Source: Azophilus sp963663395 (GTDB taxonomy: Bacteria; Pseudomonadota; Gammaproteobacteria; Pseudomonadales; Azotimanducaceae). Taken from it: a stretch of 64,000 nt of DNA. A model generated the notes under the pieces. That model worked only from the letters and a program-made list of their open reading frames with translations, searched no databases and had not been told where the DNA came from. Within the stretch, counting starts at the first letter, position 1. Every line of letters begins with the position of its first letter. The translations under genes were made by a program, and so were the position numbers. The stretch is from positions 1,736,001-1,800,000 of the forward strand of contig OY760226.1 in NCBI GenBank assembly GCA_963663395.1, written 5' to 3'. Positions 41,354 through 48,098 of the stretch are shown piece after piece.

Positions 41354-42487
41354 TTATCGCGTGGTATTCGTGCCCTGTAATGCCTGCAGCGCGGCGATGC
41401 GGTCCGCACCGGTGGGGTGAGTGAGACTCTTGCGGTCGAGCGGTTCGCCGCGTAACTCGTGCATGCGTTGGAGCGCTTCGATCATCGGTGAGGGGTCGCC
41501 GAGCAGCTTTGCGGCGAGGCGGTCGGCTCCGTACTCTGCTCGCCGGCTGACGATGCCAGGCACGATGCCGTAGACGACGGGTACGACGAGACCAACGTAT
41601 GTTGCCCCGATGAAGAACCCCTGCAACCCGAAGTCTTCCGACTGAAAGGGTGCAATGTAATGAACGAATATGTACGTGTAACAGATGCCGCCAGCGAACG
41701 TGGTTCCTAGCAGCCGTAGCACATCACGCCGGATCACGTGGGCGATTTCGTGCGCCAGCACAGCCTTGAGTTGCGTGGCTGTCATGGCCCTTGCGAAGTC
41801 GGCTCCGACTACTACGAGGTTGCGGAAAAGTCCGCCCGCTGCGAGTGCGTTGTTCTTCAATCCTTCGCTCACTCGTACATGAAATCGCGGCACCGGATGT
41901 GCCGTTGCCAGGCCCAGTAGCCAGTCGTCGATTTCCTGGCGCCCGGCATCCTGAAGTGTCGGGGAACGCAGGAATTGCAGCCAGGGCAGGAGCCATGTTT
42001 CGTAGAGAGGGACGATAGCGACAGCCATGGGTACCAACAGGAATGCGAAGGCAGTCTCTTGCAGGAATGTCAGGGACAAGATCACTGCTGAAGCGCCGGA
42101 CCAGCCCAACGACCCCAACGCGATGCCAACGGCCGCCATTCGCCAGTTCCGGCGGAACTGCACCGGTGTCCGGACGGCCCAGAGATATGAATACTTTGCC
42201 AGTTCTGCAAAGAGCACACGAACATGCGCGTAAAGGAGCAGGCCAAGTGCTGCGCCGAAGAGTGGAAGAGGGGGCGGCTCCGGGTCTGGCCGGACGACGG
42301 GTTCGAAGAGTGCGAAGGAGATGGGTGCTGCGCCGCCGGCTACGGCGACCCCGAGCGCCAGTGATGCCGCCTGCGCGACCCCACGGTGCACCGGGCGCAT
42401 GATCACGTCGCCGGCCCTGCGTCTCACGGTCGCGAGGACGACCGCTGCCAAAGTTGCCAGCGACAGGCCGACGACGACGATCTGCAT
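41354..42487 (-). CDS. M48-family (HtpX/Ste24-like) zinc metalloprotease, 377 aa
   Basis: The zinc site is AVLAHEIAHVIRRD (HEIAH, residues about 245-250) with the third ligand in RAEYGADRLAAKLLG about 75 residues later, standard for M48. Four N-terminal hydrophobic helices (VVVGLSLATLAAVVLATV; ASLALGVAVAGGAAPISFALF; FGAALGLLLYAHVRVLF; MAAVGIALGSLG and on) anchor it with the active site cytosolic. The substrate-side segment NNALAAGGLFRNLVVVGADFARAM is typical. It lies 28 bp after the peptide gene, so cleavage of that peptide's leader or a membrane precursor is a reasonable inference. Confidence 0.92.
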   Translation of the reverse strand: MQIVVVGLSLATLAAVVLATVRRRAGDVIMRPVHRGVAQAASLALGVAVAGGAAPISFALFEPVVRPDPEPPPLPLFGAALGLLLYAHVRVLFAELAKYSYLWAVRTPVQFRRNWRMAAVGIALGSLGWSGASAVILSLTFLQETAFAFLLVPMAVAIVPLYETWLLPWLQFLRSPTLQDAGRQEIDDWLLGLATAHPVPRFHVRVSEGLKNNALAAGGLFRNLVVVGADFARAMTATQLKAVLAHEIAHVIRRDVLRLLGTTFAGGICYTYIFVHYIAPFQSEDFGLQGFFIGATYVGLVVPVVYGIVPGIVSRRAEYGADRLAAKLLGDPSPMIEALQRMHELRGEPLDRKSLTHPTGADRIAALQALQGTNTTR

Positions 42488-42515
42488 GCTAAAGGACGTC
42501 GAAGAGACTAATCGC

Positions 42516-42800
42516 CTACATGGCTCCGACTGTGCTACCGATCAGCACACCGGGTGGTCCGAAAGCGCTTCCGTAGAGCATGCCCAAGTAGGTGCCGAAG
42601 AATACCGATGAGCCCGTCGAAGCGAGGTTCCAGCCTAAACCTGACCTGGTGAACCCACTTACGCCATAGAACCCGTACGCCAGCGTAAAGCCAAATTGCG
42701 CCGCTGGCTGCGCTCCAGGGTTGTTGGGTTGCGGCGTAATCGCCCAAGAGGATATGGCGATACAGATCGCAGCTAATACAGTCAACAACTTCTTTTTCAC
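42516..42800 (-). CDS. Small Gly-rich secreted peptide, candidate bacteriocin precursor, 94 aa
   Basis: GTG start with AAGGAG 8 bp upstream. Residues 1-20 (MKKKLLTVLAAICIAISSWA) form a Sec-type signal peptide with an Ala cleavage site; a Pro/Gln stretch follows, then about 58 residues rich in Gly, Ser, Phe and Tyr with several small-xxx-small motifs (GFTLAYGFYGVSGF, GTYLGMLYGSAFG, GVLIGSTVG). This character fits a membrane-inserting peptide such as a bacteriocin-like or hydrophobic exported peptide. No family was recognised and there is no Gly-Gly leader. It is the first gene of the cluster with M48 protease, SpoIIM and a MacAB-like exporter. No cysteines occur in the mature region. Confidence 0.75.
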   Translation of the reverse strand: MKKKLLTVLAAICIAISSWAITPQPNNPGAQPAAQFGFTLAYGFYGVSGFTRSGLGWNLASTGSSVFFGTYLGMLYGSAFGPPGVLIGSTVGAM

Positions 42801-42912
42801 CTGATTTCTCCTTAAAACTAGAAAATAGAAGTGTTGCTATGCTAATTAGTCTGTTTACGGCGTCATATGGCCAATGGTCCTGAGGTGATGTGAGACATGG
42901 CTGAAAGCCGAA

Positions 42913-43045
42913 TCAAGCGCCGCTGGCGCCCTCGACGTCGGCATCCGTGACGACGATGCCTTCGAGCTGGGCGTTGCCGGCCCCGGCCATGAACAGGTCG
43001 AGGATGATGTAGCGGCAGTATTCGCCGGTCATGTCGGTGGCGCCG
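42913..43045 (-). pseudogene. Duplicated fragment of DUF2807 gene
   Basis: About 107 bp (42937-43043) aligns without gaps to 45001-45107 inside the full DUF2807 gene, roughly 90 percent identical by eye. The reading frame gives GATDMTGEYCRYIILDL, then AGAGNAQLEGIVVTDADV and a stop; the parent reads GATDMTGEDCRYATLDL and AGAGNAQFEGIVVTDADV. It has no start and no flanking coding sequence. It marks a local duplication beside the toxin-antitoxin pair. Confidence 0.8.
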
Positions 43046-43071
43046 CGTCTTCCTGGGTGGTAACGGCGCCA

Positions 43072-43767
43072 TCAGGGTGACCGGTCACCACCGAGTTCCC
43101 GCTTCTCGTAGACGGTGGCGATTTGCCGACCGTCCCACATGTAGCACAGGAGCTGTTCCTGGCGGACGTTCGAGAGCAGGGGCGGGCGGAATACGGCGGC
43201 GCATTCGCCTCCGGGGCGGCGGACGCTGTCATAGGCGATGCCGTTTGAGCCGGATTCGCGCAGCGAATTGCCCATGTACTGGGCCGCCGAGTAATTTTCT
43301 GTGTGGTAGAGGAGCGGCTGTGCGGCTCTTTGACCGCGCAGGTCGTGCAGGTCGCCCTCGAGGTCGACTTGGTAGACCCTCATGTCGAGTTCCATGCGTG
43401 GCTGGCTGGTAGCGCGCATGAACCGCTCGCGGTGATGCCGGGTCTCGGCAATGGCGGTGTCGAGGTCGCTTGCGGCGTAGAACACCCCATAGCTGCCCTC
43501 GGAGAACCGGCTGCCGTTCGGGTTCAGATGGGTGAAAGCGGCCATGATGACGCCGGCGCCGGGGTTGCTGATGCGGTCTTCGGGCGGTACGAGTTGGATG
43601 TTGCCGGCTTCGTCACGAAGCCTGGGGTTGGTGAGCGCGTCCAATGCGAAGATTGCTTCAAGGTCTTGCGGTTCCGTTACCCGCTCGAAGAGTTGAATCG
43701 GCGGGAAGCGGCTTGCAACGATGCGCCGGCACGGTTTCCAGGCAACGCGGGCAAGCGGTGGCCTCAC
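43072..43767 (-). CDS. RES-domain toxin, 231 aa
   Basis: A RES-family protein: the core has RVTEPQDLEAIFALDALTNPRLRDE, FTHLNPNGSRFSEGSYGVFYAASDLDTAIAETRHHRERFM (R-x-S-x-G-x-Y-A pattern plus the acidic-helix E) and GIAYDSVRRPGGECAAVFRPPLL with the conserved Ser, near residues 60-190. RES toxins degrade or transfer from NAD+. GTG at 43767 overlaps the antitoxin stop (GTGA), so this start is preferred to a longer frame. It forms a type II toxin-antitoxin unit with the upstream Xre gene. Confidence 0.87.
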   Translation of the reverse strand: MRPPLARVAWKPCRRIVASRFPPIQLFERVTEPQDLEAIFALDALTNPRLRDEAGNIQLVPPEDRISNPGAGVIMAAFTHLNPNGSRFSEGSYGVFYAASDLDTAIAETRHHRERFMRATSQPRMELDMRVYQVDLEGDLHDLRGQRAAQPLLYHTENYSAAQYMGNSLRESGSNGIAYDSVRRPGGECAAVFRPPLLSNVRQEQLLCYMWDGRQIATVYEKRELGGDRSP

Positions 43768-44180
43768 GCCCAGCCGCCGCGCTCTGCGTCGAGGTATTGC
43801 CGAACGACGTACAGATCGACGACCTGGCCCGACATCATCCGGTCGAGCGCCGACCGCCCGCCGAACGGGGGCGCGGCATTGGGCCGCTTCACCCATTCAT
43901 CGGCTGCGGTTTCGTCGGGCAGTAGTAGCTGTAGAGCCTTGTAGATGCCGGTGATATAGGAAATTCGCTCCAGCGTATCCCGTGAAAGAACAACGCCGGG
44001 ATTCTTCTTCCACTTGAAGTAGGTCGACCGGGCACTGAGCCCGAGCAGGGTCATCTGTTGCTCAACCGAGAGGCGCCACAGTTGCGCGATCTGAAAGAAC
44101 GTGCGCAGGGCGGGGCCGGACAGATCCCTGCGGTCGAGGGCGTTTGCCGGATGCGCTTGTAGAGCCATTGAATGATGCAT
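43764..44180 (-). CDS. Xre/MbcA/ParS-type antitoxin, 138 aa
   Basis: Partner of the RES toxin. The N-terminal Xre-like part is FFQIAQLWRLSVEQQMTLLGLSARSTYFKWKK (residues 28-60), and the C-terminal DUF2384-like part is LERISYITGIYKALQLLLPDE followed by ADEWVKRPNAAPPFGGRSALDRMMSG, with the typical 'W...N..FGG..ALD.M..G' signature. ATG at 44180 (an ATG at 44168 is possible). Upstream DNA 44181-44220 is AT-rich and likely holds the promoter and an autoregulatory site. Confidence 0.9.
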   Translation of the reverse strand: MHHSMALQAHPANALDRRDLSGPALRTFFQIAQLWRLSVEQQMTLLGLSARSTYFKWKKNPGVVLSRDTLERISYITGIYKALQLLLPDETAADEWVKRPNAAPPFGGRSALDRMMSGQVVDLYVVRQYLDAERGGWA

Positions 44181-44329
44181 AAATGAATATATCGATGATA
44201 ATAGTCTATTTTCGGACCATCAGCGATACCCTGAATCGACCGACTCGGTGATGGTCGGGGGCCGGAATTCGCCGACGGCCAGCTAGAGGCATCCGACGCG
44301 GAGTTGGTGGCGCGAATTTGGGAAGGGTG

Positions 44330-44614
44330 CTATCCGAGGTACGCCCATACGATGTCCGTCAGGGCCGTTCCTACCCAGGCAGCAACAAAGATCCCGAAAA
44401 ACCAGTAGTACTTGACCAGGCTGTCTGGCGGTGCGTCCCAAATGACGAAGTCGAGGCCCTTGAAGGGCGCGATCAATGCGTGAAGCGCCATTGCGACCAG
44501 CAACATGGATCCCATATGGGTGCAGCCATAAGCGATGGTGGGAATGAGCAGGGCAACCGGAAACAGGATTGCGATTGTTGATGCATAAAGGACCATTACG
44601 GCCTTCAGGCTCAT
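44330..44614 (-). CDS. Hypothetical membrane protein, 94 aa
   Basis: No family recognised. Three hydrophobic helices are visible: MVLYASTIAILFPVALLIPTIAYG, HMGSMLLVAMALHALIAPFKG, and YYWFFGIFVAAWVGTALTDIVWAYL. The ATG at 44614 is chosen because the first helix follows directly; a GTG at 44659 adds fifteen polar residues. It stands alone between the TA pair and the DUF2807 operon. Confidence 0.55.
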   Translation of the reverse strand: MSLKAVMVLYASTIAILFPVALLIPTIAYGCTHMGSMLLVAMALHALIAPFKGLDFVIWDAPPDSLVKYYWFFGIFVAAWVGTALTDIVWAYLG

Positions 44615-44838
44615 CCGGAATTTGATCCTACTATCGGTCTGTAGAGAACAATTGAGCACGTGAGCGACTCGGAACCTGACTAATGCAGACCATTGTGCTC
44701 ACCAACGGGCCCGCAGGATGTCAGCGATAGCTCAAGTTCTTGTGTGAGATCGTCAGTATCGGCACTGAATTCGTGGGCGAGCGGTTGAAGTCATTGAGAG
44801 GCAGGCAAATCCGGTGCGAATCCTCTGGCGGAACGACC

Positions 44839-45576
44839 TTATCCGCCTGTTGCCGGGCCCACCCAACCAAATCCCGCGACGTCGACGTCTTCCCGTGAAA
44901 CGGTGCCGGAATACTCGATTCGGCCCGCGCCGGCCAGGCCGCCGGTCAGTTCGCCGCCGTCCATGGTCAGCGCTACGTTCGTGGCGCCGGCGACATCGAC
45001 GTCGGCATCGGTAACAACGATGCCCTCGAACTGGGCGTTGCCGGCCCCGGCCATGGACAGGTCGAGGGTGGCGTAGCGGCAGTCTTCGCCGGTCATGTCG
45101 GTCGCGCCGGCGGCCTCGATGGTGAGGCGGTCACCTTTGAAGCCGGAGAGCGTTACGCGGTTTTCGCCGGCCGTCGCGAGTTCCGCCAGCGCCGGCATGA
45201 CGATGTTCGCAGTCAACCGGGCATCTGAACGGCCGAAGAGCGAACCGCTCCGCGCCCCGCTCAGCTTGAGTCGCCCTTTATGCATCGAAACGTCGATCTC
45301 GCGCGAGCTGTTCTCCGGGTGGACCACTTCCACCTGCCAGTTGTCGCCCTGCGTGACTGTCAGGGTCCAACGCCCTTTGATTTCGATGCTGTCGAACCCA
45401 CTGAGATCATGGCTAAACCCAGACGGCTCGCCCGGGCTGGACGCGACTTGCACGCTCACTTGCCCGCCCGCCTCTTCGCCCCCGCCGAAGTTGACGCGGG
45501 CCGCAACCGCGACCACCACAATGGTCGCCACAACGATTCCGCCCAGCCACAGTAACGCGATCTTGCTTGGTTTCAT
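44839..45576 (-). CDS. DUF2807 (GIN-domain) exported protein, 245 aa
   Basis: A single N-terminal helix (IALLWLGGIVVATIVVVAVAARV) anchors or exports the protein. The rest is a beta-helix-like repeat typical of DUF2807: FDSIEIKGRWTLTVTQGDNWQVEV, GRLKLSGARSGSLFG, LAELATAGENRVTLSGFKGDRLTIEAAGATDMTGE, AGAGNAQFEGIVVTDADVDVAGATNVALTMDGGELTGGLAGAG. It overlaps the upstream GntR gene by ATGA, ending a four-gene unit. Function is unknown; a cell-envelope role is inferred. Part of its sequence is duplicated at 42937-43043. Confidence 0.87.
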   Translation of the reverse strand: MKPSKIALLWLGGIVVATIVVVAVAARVNFGGGEEAGGQVSVQVASSPGEPSGFSHDLSGFDSIEIKGRWTLTVTQGDNWQVEVVHPENSSREIDVSMHKGRLKLSGARSGSLFGRSDARLTANIVMPALAELATAGENRVTLSGFKGDRLTIEAAGATDMTGEDCRYATLDLSMAGAGNAQFEGIVVTDADVDVAGATNVALTMDGGELTGGLAGAGRIEYSGTVSREDVDVAGFGWVGPATGG

Positions 45577-45944
45577 GTTTCCTGTTCTCCGGTTGGTTGG
45601 TCCAGGAACCCGGCAAGCTCGTCGATGCCGATTCCCAGCACTTGCATGGCGCGGTTGATCCGGGGTACCTCATCGCGCACGAAATCCTCGCGCATTGCGG
45701 TCAACGCCCGTTCGGCGGCCCGCTCGTTGACGAAATACCCGCGCCCGCGTTGATTGACGACGATGCCCCAGTCGAGCAGCACCTGGTAACTGCGGGTCAC
45801 CGTGTTCGGATTCACGCCCAGTTCGGCGGCCAGTTCGCGGATGGAGGGAATGCGTTCCCCAGCCTGCCATTCGCCTTCCAGGACGCGGTCGCGGATCTGG
45901 TCCGCGATCTGCAGGAAGATGCTTCTGGGTTCGTTAAATTCCAT
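45573..45944 (-). CDS. GntR-family (YtrA-type) transcriptional regulator, 123 aa
   Basis: The winged-helix DNA-binding domain reads IFLQIADQIRDRVLEGEWQAGERIPSIRELAAELGVNPNTVTRSYQVLLDWGIVVNQRGRGYFV, nearly the consensus of YtrA-subfamily GntR proteins (residues 9-72), with only a short C-terminal helix and no ligand domain. The start is ATG at 45944, overlapping the permease end by 11 bp. The regulator sits inside the ABC operon, as YtrA does, and probably represses it through the triple ACTAGT repeat upstream of the first gene. Confidence 0.92.
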   Translation of the reverse strand: MEFNEPRSIFLQIADQIRDRVLEGEWQAGERIPSIRELAAELGVNPNTVTRSYQVLLDWGIVVNQRGRGYFVNERAAERALTAMREDFVRDEVPRINRAMQVLGIGIDELAGFLDQPTGEQET

Positions 45945-46701
45945 CGCTGACCTGCGTCTCCCGCACCCGCAGCCAGGCGATCGACCAGCAGGCCAGGGGC
46001 AACACGACCACAACGATCGTCCACAAGCCATCCAGCAGGCGCAGCAGGCCCGGGAAGGATTCGATCGCGCGGGGTACGGCATTCGCCAGGTCGCCGATCC
46101 CTTCCGGGGCGAAAACGGTCCGCATGGTGAGCAACGTGAACAGGCCCAGGCCAATGCCTGCCAGCACGATGACCAGCGTGGTCTTGACCAGGTGCCGCCT
46201 CGCGAACCAGGCCGCACCGAGAAAATAGAACGATTGCAGGAAAAGGTAGCCCGTGATCACCGGCCACAGCCGCGGGTCGAGGGGATTGAAAAGGCCGAAG
46301 CCGGTACCCGGCAATAGCCGCTGTACAAGCCAGACGAGCAGCGAGACGGCAGTGGTGAATACCAGCAGGTAGACGCTGAGCCCGACGGTTACCGCGAGCA
46401 GGCGGGCGACGGTCTTTTCGAACGCGGAGGCGGGTATCAGCAGGTACGCCTCGTTGCGGGCCTTGTCGTGGAGTTCCGTGAAGGCGCGGCTCGTGGCGAT
46501 GATGCCCCAGATGTAGAGCACTCCGCCGTACCACGTTCCGAAATACCCCTGGGTCGCATCGATGGGGTCGGATGACGTCAGCGCTGCGATCAGGATGATG
46601 CCCGCGAGCGTTGCCGATACCATCAGCAGGGAGCGGTAGCCGTTGGCCAGGTCGGCGCGCAGCAACCACGCGAGCCGCTCGAAGGAGAAGTGCTCGTTCA
46701 T
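45934..46701 (-). CDS. ABC-2-type permease of the GntR-controlled operon, 255 aa
   Basis: The product has six predicted helices (for example LLMVSATLAGIILIAALTS, GGVLYIWGIIATSRAFTEL, LLAVTVGLSVYLLVFTTAVSLLVWL, ITGYLFLQSFYFLGAAWFA, TTLVIVLAGIGLGLFTLL, LWTIVVVVLPLACWSIAWL). ATG at 46701 overlaps the ATPase stop (ATGA) and is preferred over the long upstream extension, which is a shadow of the ATPase. It would form a transporter with the ATPase encoded just before it; substrate unknown, with cell-envelope stress or antimicrobial peptides suspected from YtrA-type operons. Confidence 0.87.
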   Translation of the reverse strand: MNEHFSFERLAWLLRADLANGYRSLLMVSATLAGIILIAALTSSDPIDATQGYFGTWYGGVLYIWGIIATSRAFTELHDKARNEAYLLIPASAFEKTVARLLAVTVGLSVYLLVFTTAVSLLVWLVQRLLPGTGFGLFNPLDPRLWPVITGYLFLQSFYFLGAAWFARRHLVKTTLVIVLAGIGLGLFTLLTMRTVFAPEGIGDLANAVPRAIESFPGLLRLLDGLWTIVVVVLPLACWSIAWLRVRETQVSDGI

Positions 46702-47558
46702 GTCGGCTCCTCTGTGGTGGGCCAGGCCGCAAACGCCGCCGGCTCCGCGATGACGGCCTTGAAAAGCAGTTCCAGGTCCAGCCTGCCTTCGTCGCCCCCG
46801 GGGCACTTGGAGACGCTGGCGTAGCCGCCTACGGTACGCTCGCTGTAGATCAGGCCGTCGCTTGCTTCGGGCCGTTTCACGCCGACTGAAAATCTCAGGT
46901 TCGTACTGAGTTCCGGCACGCCCCGATGCAACAGCACCTTGCCCTCGTGCAATATCACCACCCGGTCCACAAGCGATTCCACGTCCCTGACCTGGTGGGT
47001 CGAAACGATGACGGTGCGCTCTTCGGTCAGCGCCTCTGCCACCAGGCGCCGGAAGAGCCCCTTCGAGGGGATGTCCAGGCCGTTGGTCGGCTCGTCCAGA
47101 AGCACCAGCGATGCGTCGCACGCCAGGCCGAACGACAGCAGGAACTTCTTCTGCTGCCCGTGGGAGAGCGCCGTCAGCTTCCTGCTGTCCGGAATTTCGA
47201 ACTCGTCGAAGTAACGCTGCATTCGGCACCGGTCGAAGCCCGGATAGAAGGGTGAGCGGACGGCGACGAATTCCTTGCCGGTGATGCCCGGTACGTTGAG
47301 TTCTTCCGGCAGCATGAACACCCTGGAAAGGAACCCCGGAGCCCGCCGTGCCGGGTCGTGGCCGCAGGCGGTGATGCGGCCCGAATCCGGAAACAGCAGC
47401 CCGGTCATCAGCTTCAGCAATGTCGACTTGCCGGCGCCGTTCAGCCCCAGCAGGCCGTAGACGTGGCCGGGTGCGACCGTCAGGTCTGTGCCGGTGAACA
47501 GCGAGTCGCGGCCGTATCCGAAGTTCACCTGGCTGGCTTGAAGCATGTTGAGAACCAT
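46698..47558 (-). CDS. ABC transporter ATPase of the GntR-controlled operon, 286 aa
   Basis: Walker A GLLGLNGAGKSTLLKLMTG (residues 35-53), Q-loop region VFMLPEELNVPGITGKEFV, signature ALSHGQQKKFLLSFGLA near 133, Walker B ASLVLLDEPTNGLDIPSK near 153 and H-loop IVSTHQVRDVE near 187 are all present. The signature is SHGQQ instead of SGGQ, as often in YtrB/CcmA-like ATPases. ATG at 47558, with a second ATG four codons in. First gene of the operon; the triple repeat 47570-47593 lies 11 bp upstream. Confidence 0.93.
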   Translation of the reverse strand: MVLNMLQASQVNFGYGRDSLFTGTDLTVAPGHVYGLLGLNGAGKSTLLKLMTGLLFPDSGRITACGHDPARRAPGFLSRVFMLPEELNVPGITGKEFVAVRSPFYPGFDRCRMQRYFDEFEIPDSRKLTALSHGQQKKFLLSFGLACDASLVLLDEPTNGLDIPSKGLFRRLVAEALTEERTVIVSTHQVRDVESLVDRVVILHEGKVLLHRGVPELSTNLRFSVGVKRPEASDGLIYSERTVGGYASVSKCPGGDEGRLDLELLFKAVIAEPAAFAAWPTTEEPT

Positions 47559-47569
47559 TTCAATACTGA

Positions 47570-47593
47570 ACTAGTAAACTAGTAAACTAGTAC
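47570..47593. promoter_or_regulatory. Triple ACTAGT direct repeat, candidate GntR operator
   Basis: ACTAGTAA ACTAGTAA ACTAGTAC: three 8-bp units in register, each with the palindrome ACTAGT. They end 11 bp before the ATPase start, in the right place for repression by the GntR protein of the same operon. Period 8 rather than 10.5 means that neighbouring sites overlap or compete. Confidence 0.6.
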
Positions 47594-47602
47594 AGTAGAT
47601 TA

Positions 47603-47749
47603 ATGGTGTCAACCGACAACTGGCGCAAGCGTAAGGGAACCGCCCGCATTTAACTCGACGATGGCGACATCCGCTTGGCAGAATTGCACTGGTACGAAGC
47701 ACATGGCATAGGACGTCGCGAGATCAAACGGAAAAGATATCTGGATTGA
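47603..47749 (+). pseudogene. Remnant of a small gene with HWYEAHGIGR motif
   Basis: Read from the ATG at 47603, a stop (TAA) occurs after 16 codons; then the same frame continues LDDGDIRLAELHWYEAHGIG, RREIKRKRYLD and a stop. The second half resembles the C-terminal segment of small conserved proteins that precede genes like the next one. Premature stop and short length mark it as a remnant. Confidence 0.5.
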
Positions 47750-47769
47750 TGGTGAGTTCACCCGCACCC

Positions 47770-47997
47770 ATGAGCACGCCCGATTATGTCGTTTGCGTCG
47801 ATAACAGCGACTATCCGGCATCTCTCGAGTTGCACAAAATCTACCGAACGCTGCCTGATGAGGAAGCCGCCAGTTCGGGCGATCTTCGCGTCATTGACGA
47901 GAGCGGCGAGGACTACCTGTTTCCTGCCTGCAGCTTCGTCGCGATCAATCCGCCGGAGCAGATACGCTCATCGCTGCTACGCGCTGCAGCTTCGTAG
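47770..47997 (+). CDS. Small conserved hypothetical protein, 75 aa
   Basis: The product reads DYVVCVDNSDYPASLELHKIYRTLPDEEAASSGDLRVIDESGEDYLFPACSFV, a pattern I recognise in many bacterial small proteins without known function. The ATG at 47770 directly precedes it; an ATG at 47746 is the longer choice. It follows the HWYEAHGIGR remnant by 21 bp, and these two genes tend to be paired in other genomes (recollection). Confidence 0.72.
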   Translation: MSTPDYVVCVDNSDYPASLELHKIYRTLPDEEAASSGDLRVIDESGEDYLFPACSFVAINPPEQIRSSLLRAAAS

Positions 47998-48098
47998 CGG
48001 CGTTGGAACCGGTTCGTTAACTCCCCGTCCGGAACGCCGCACCGGGACGCGCTGGAAGCCCTCGCCCGAGGGCCCGCCAGGTTAGGGTGGTTGCGTCG

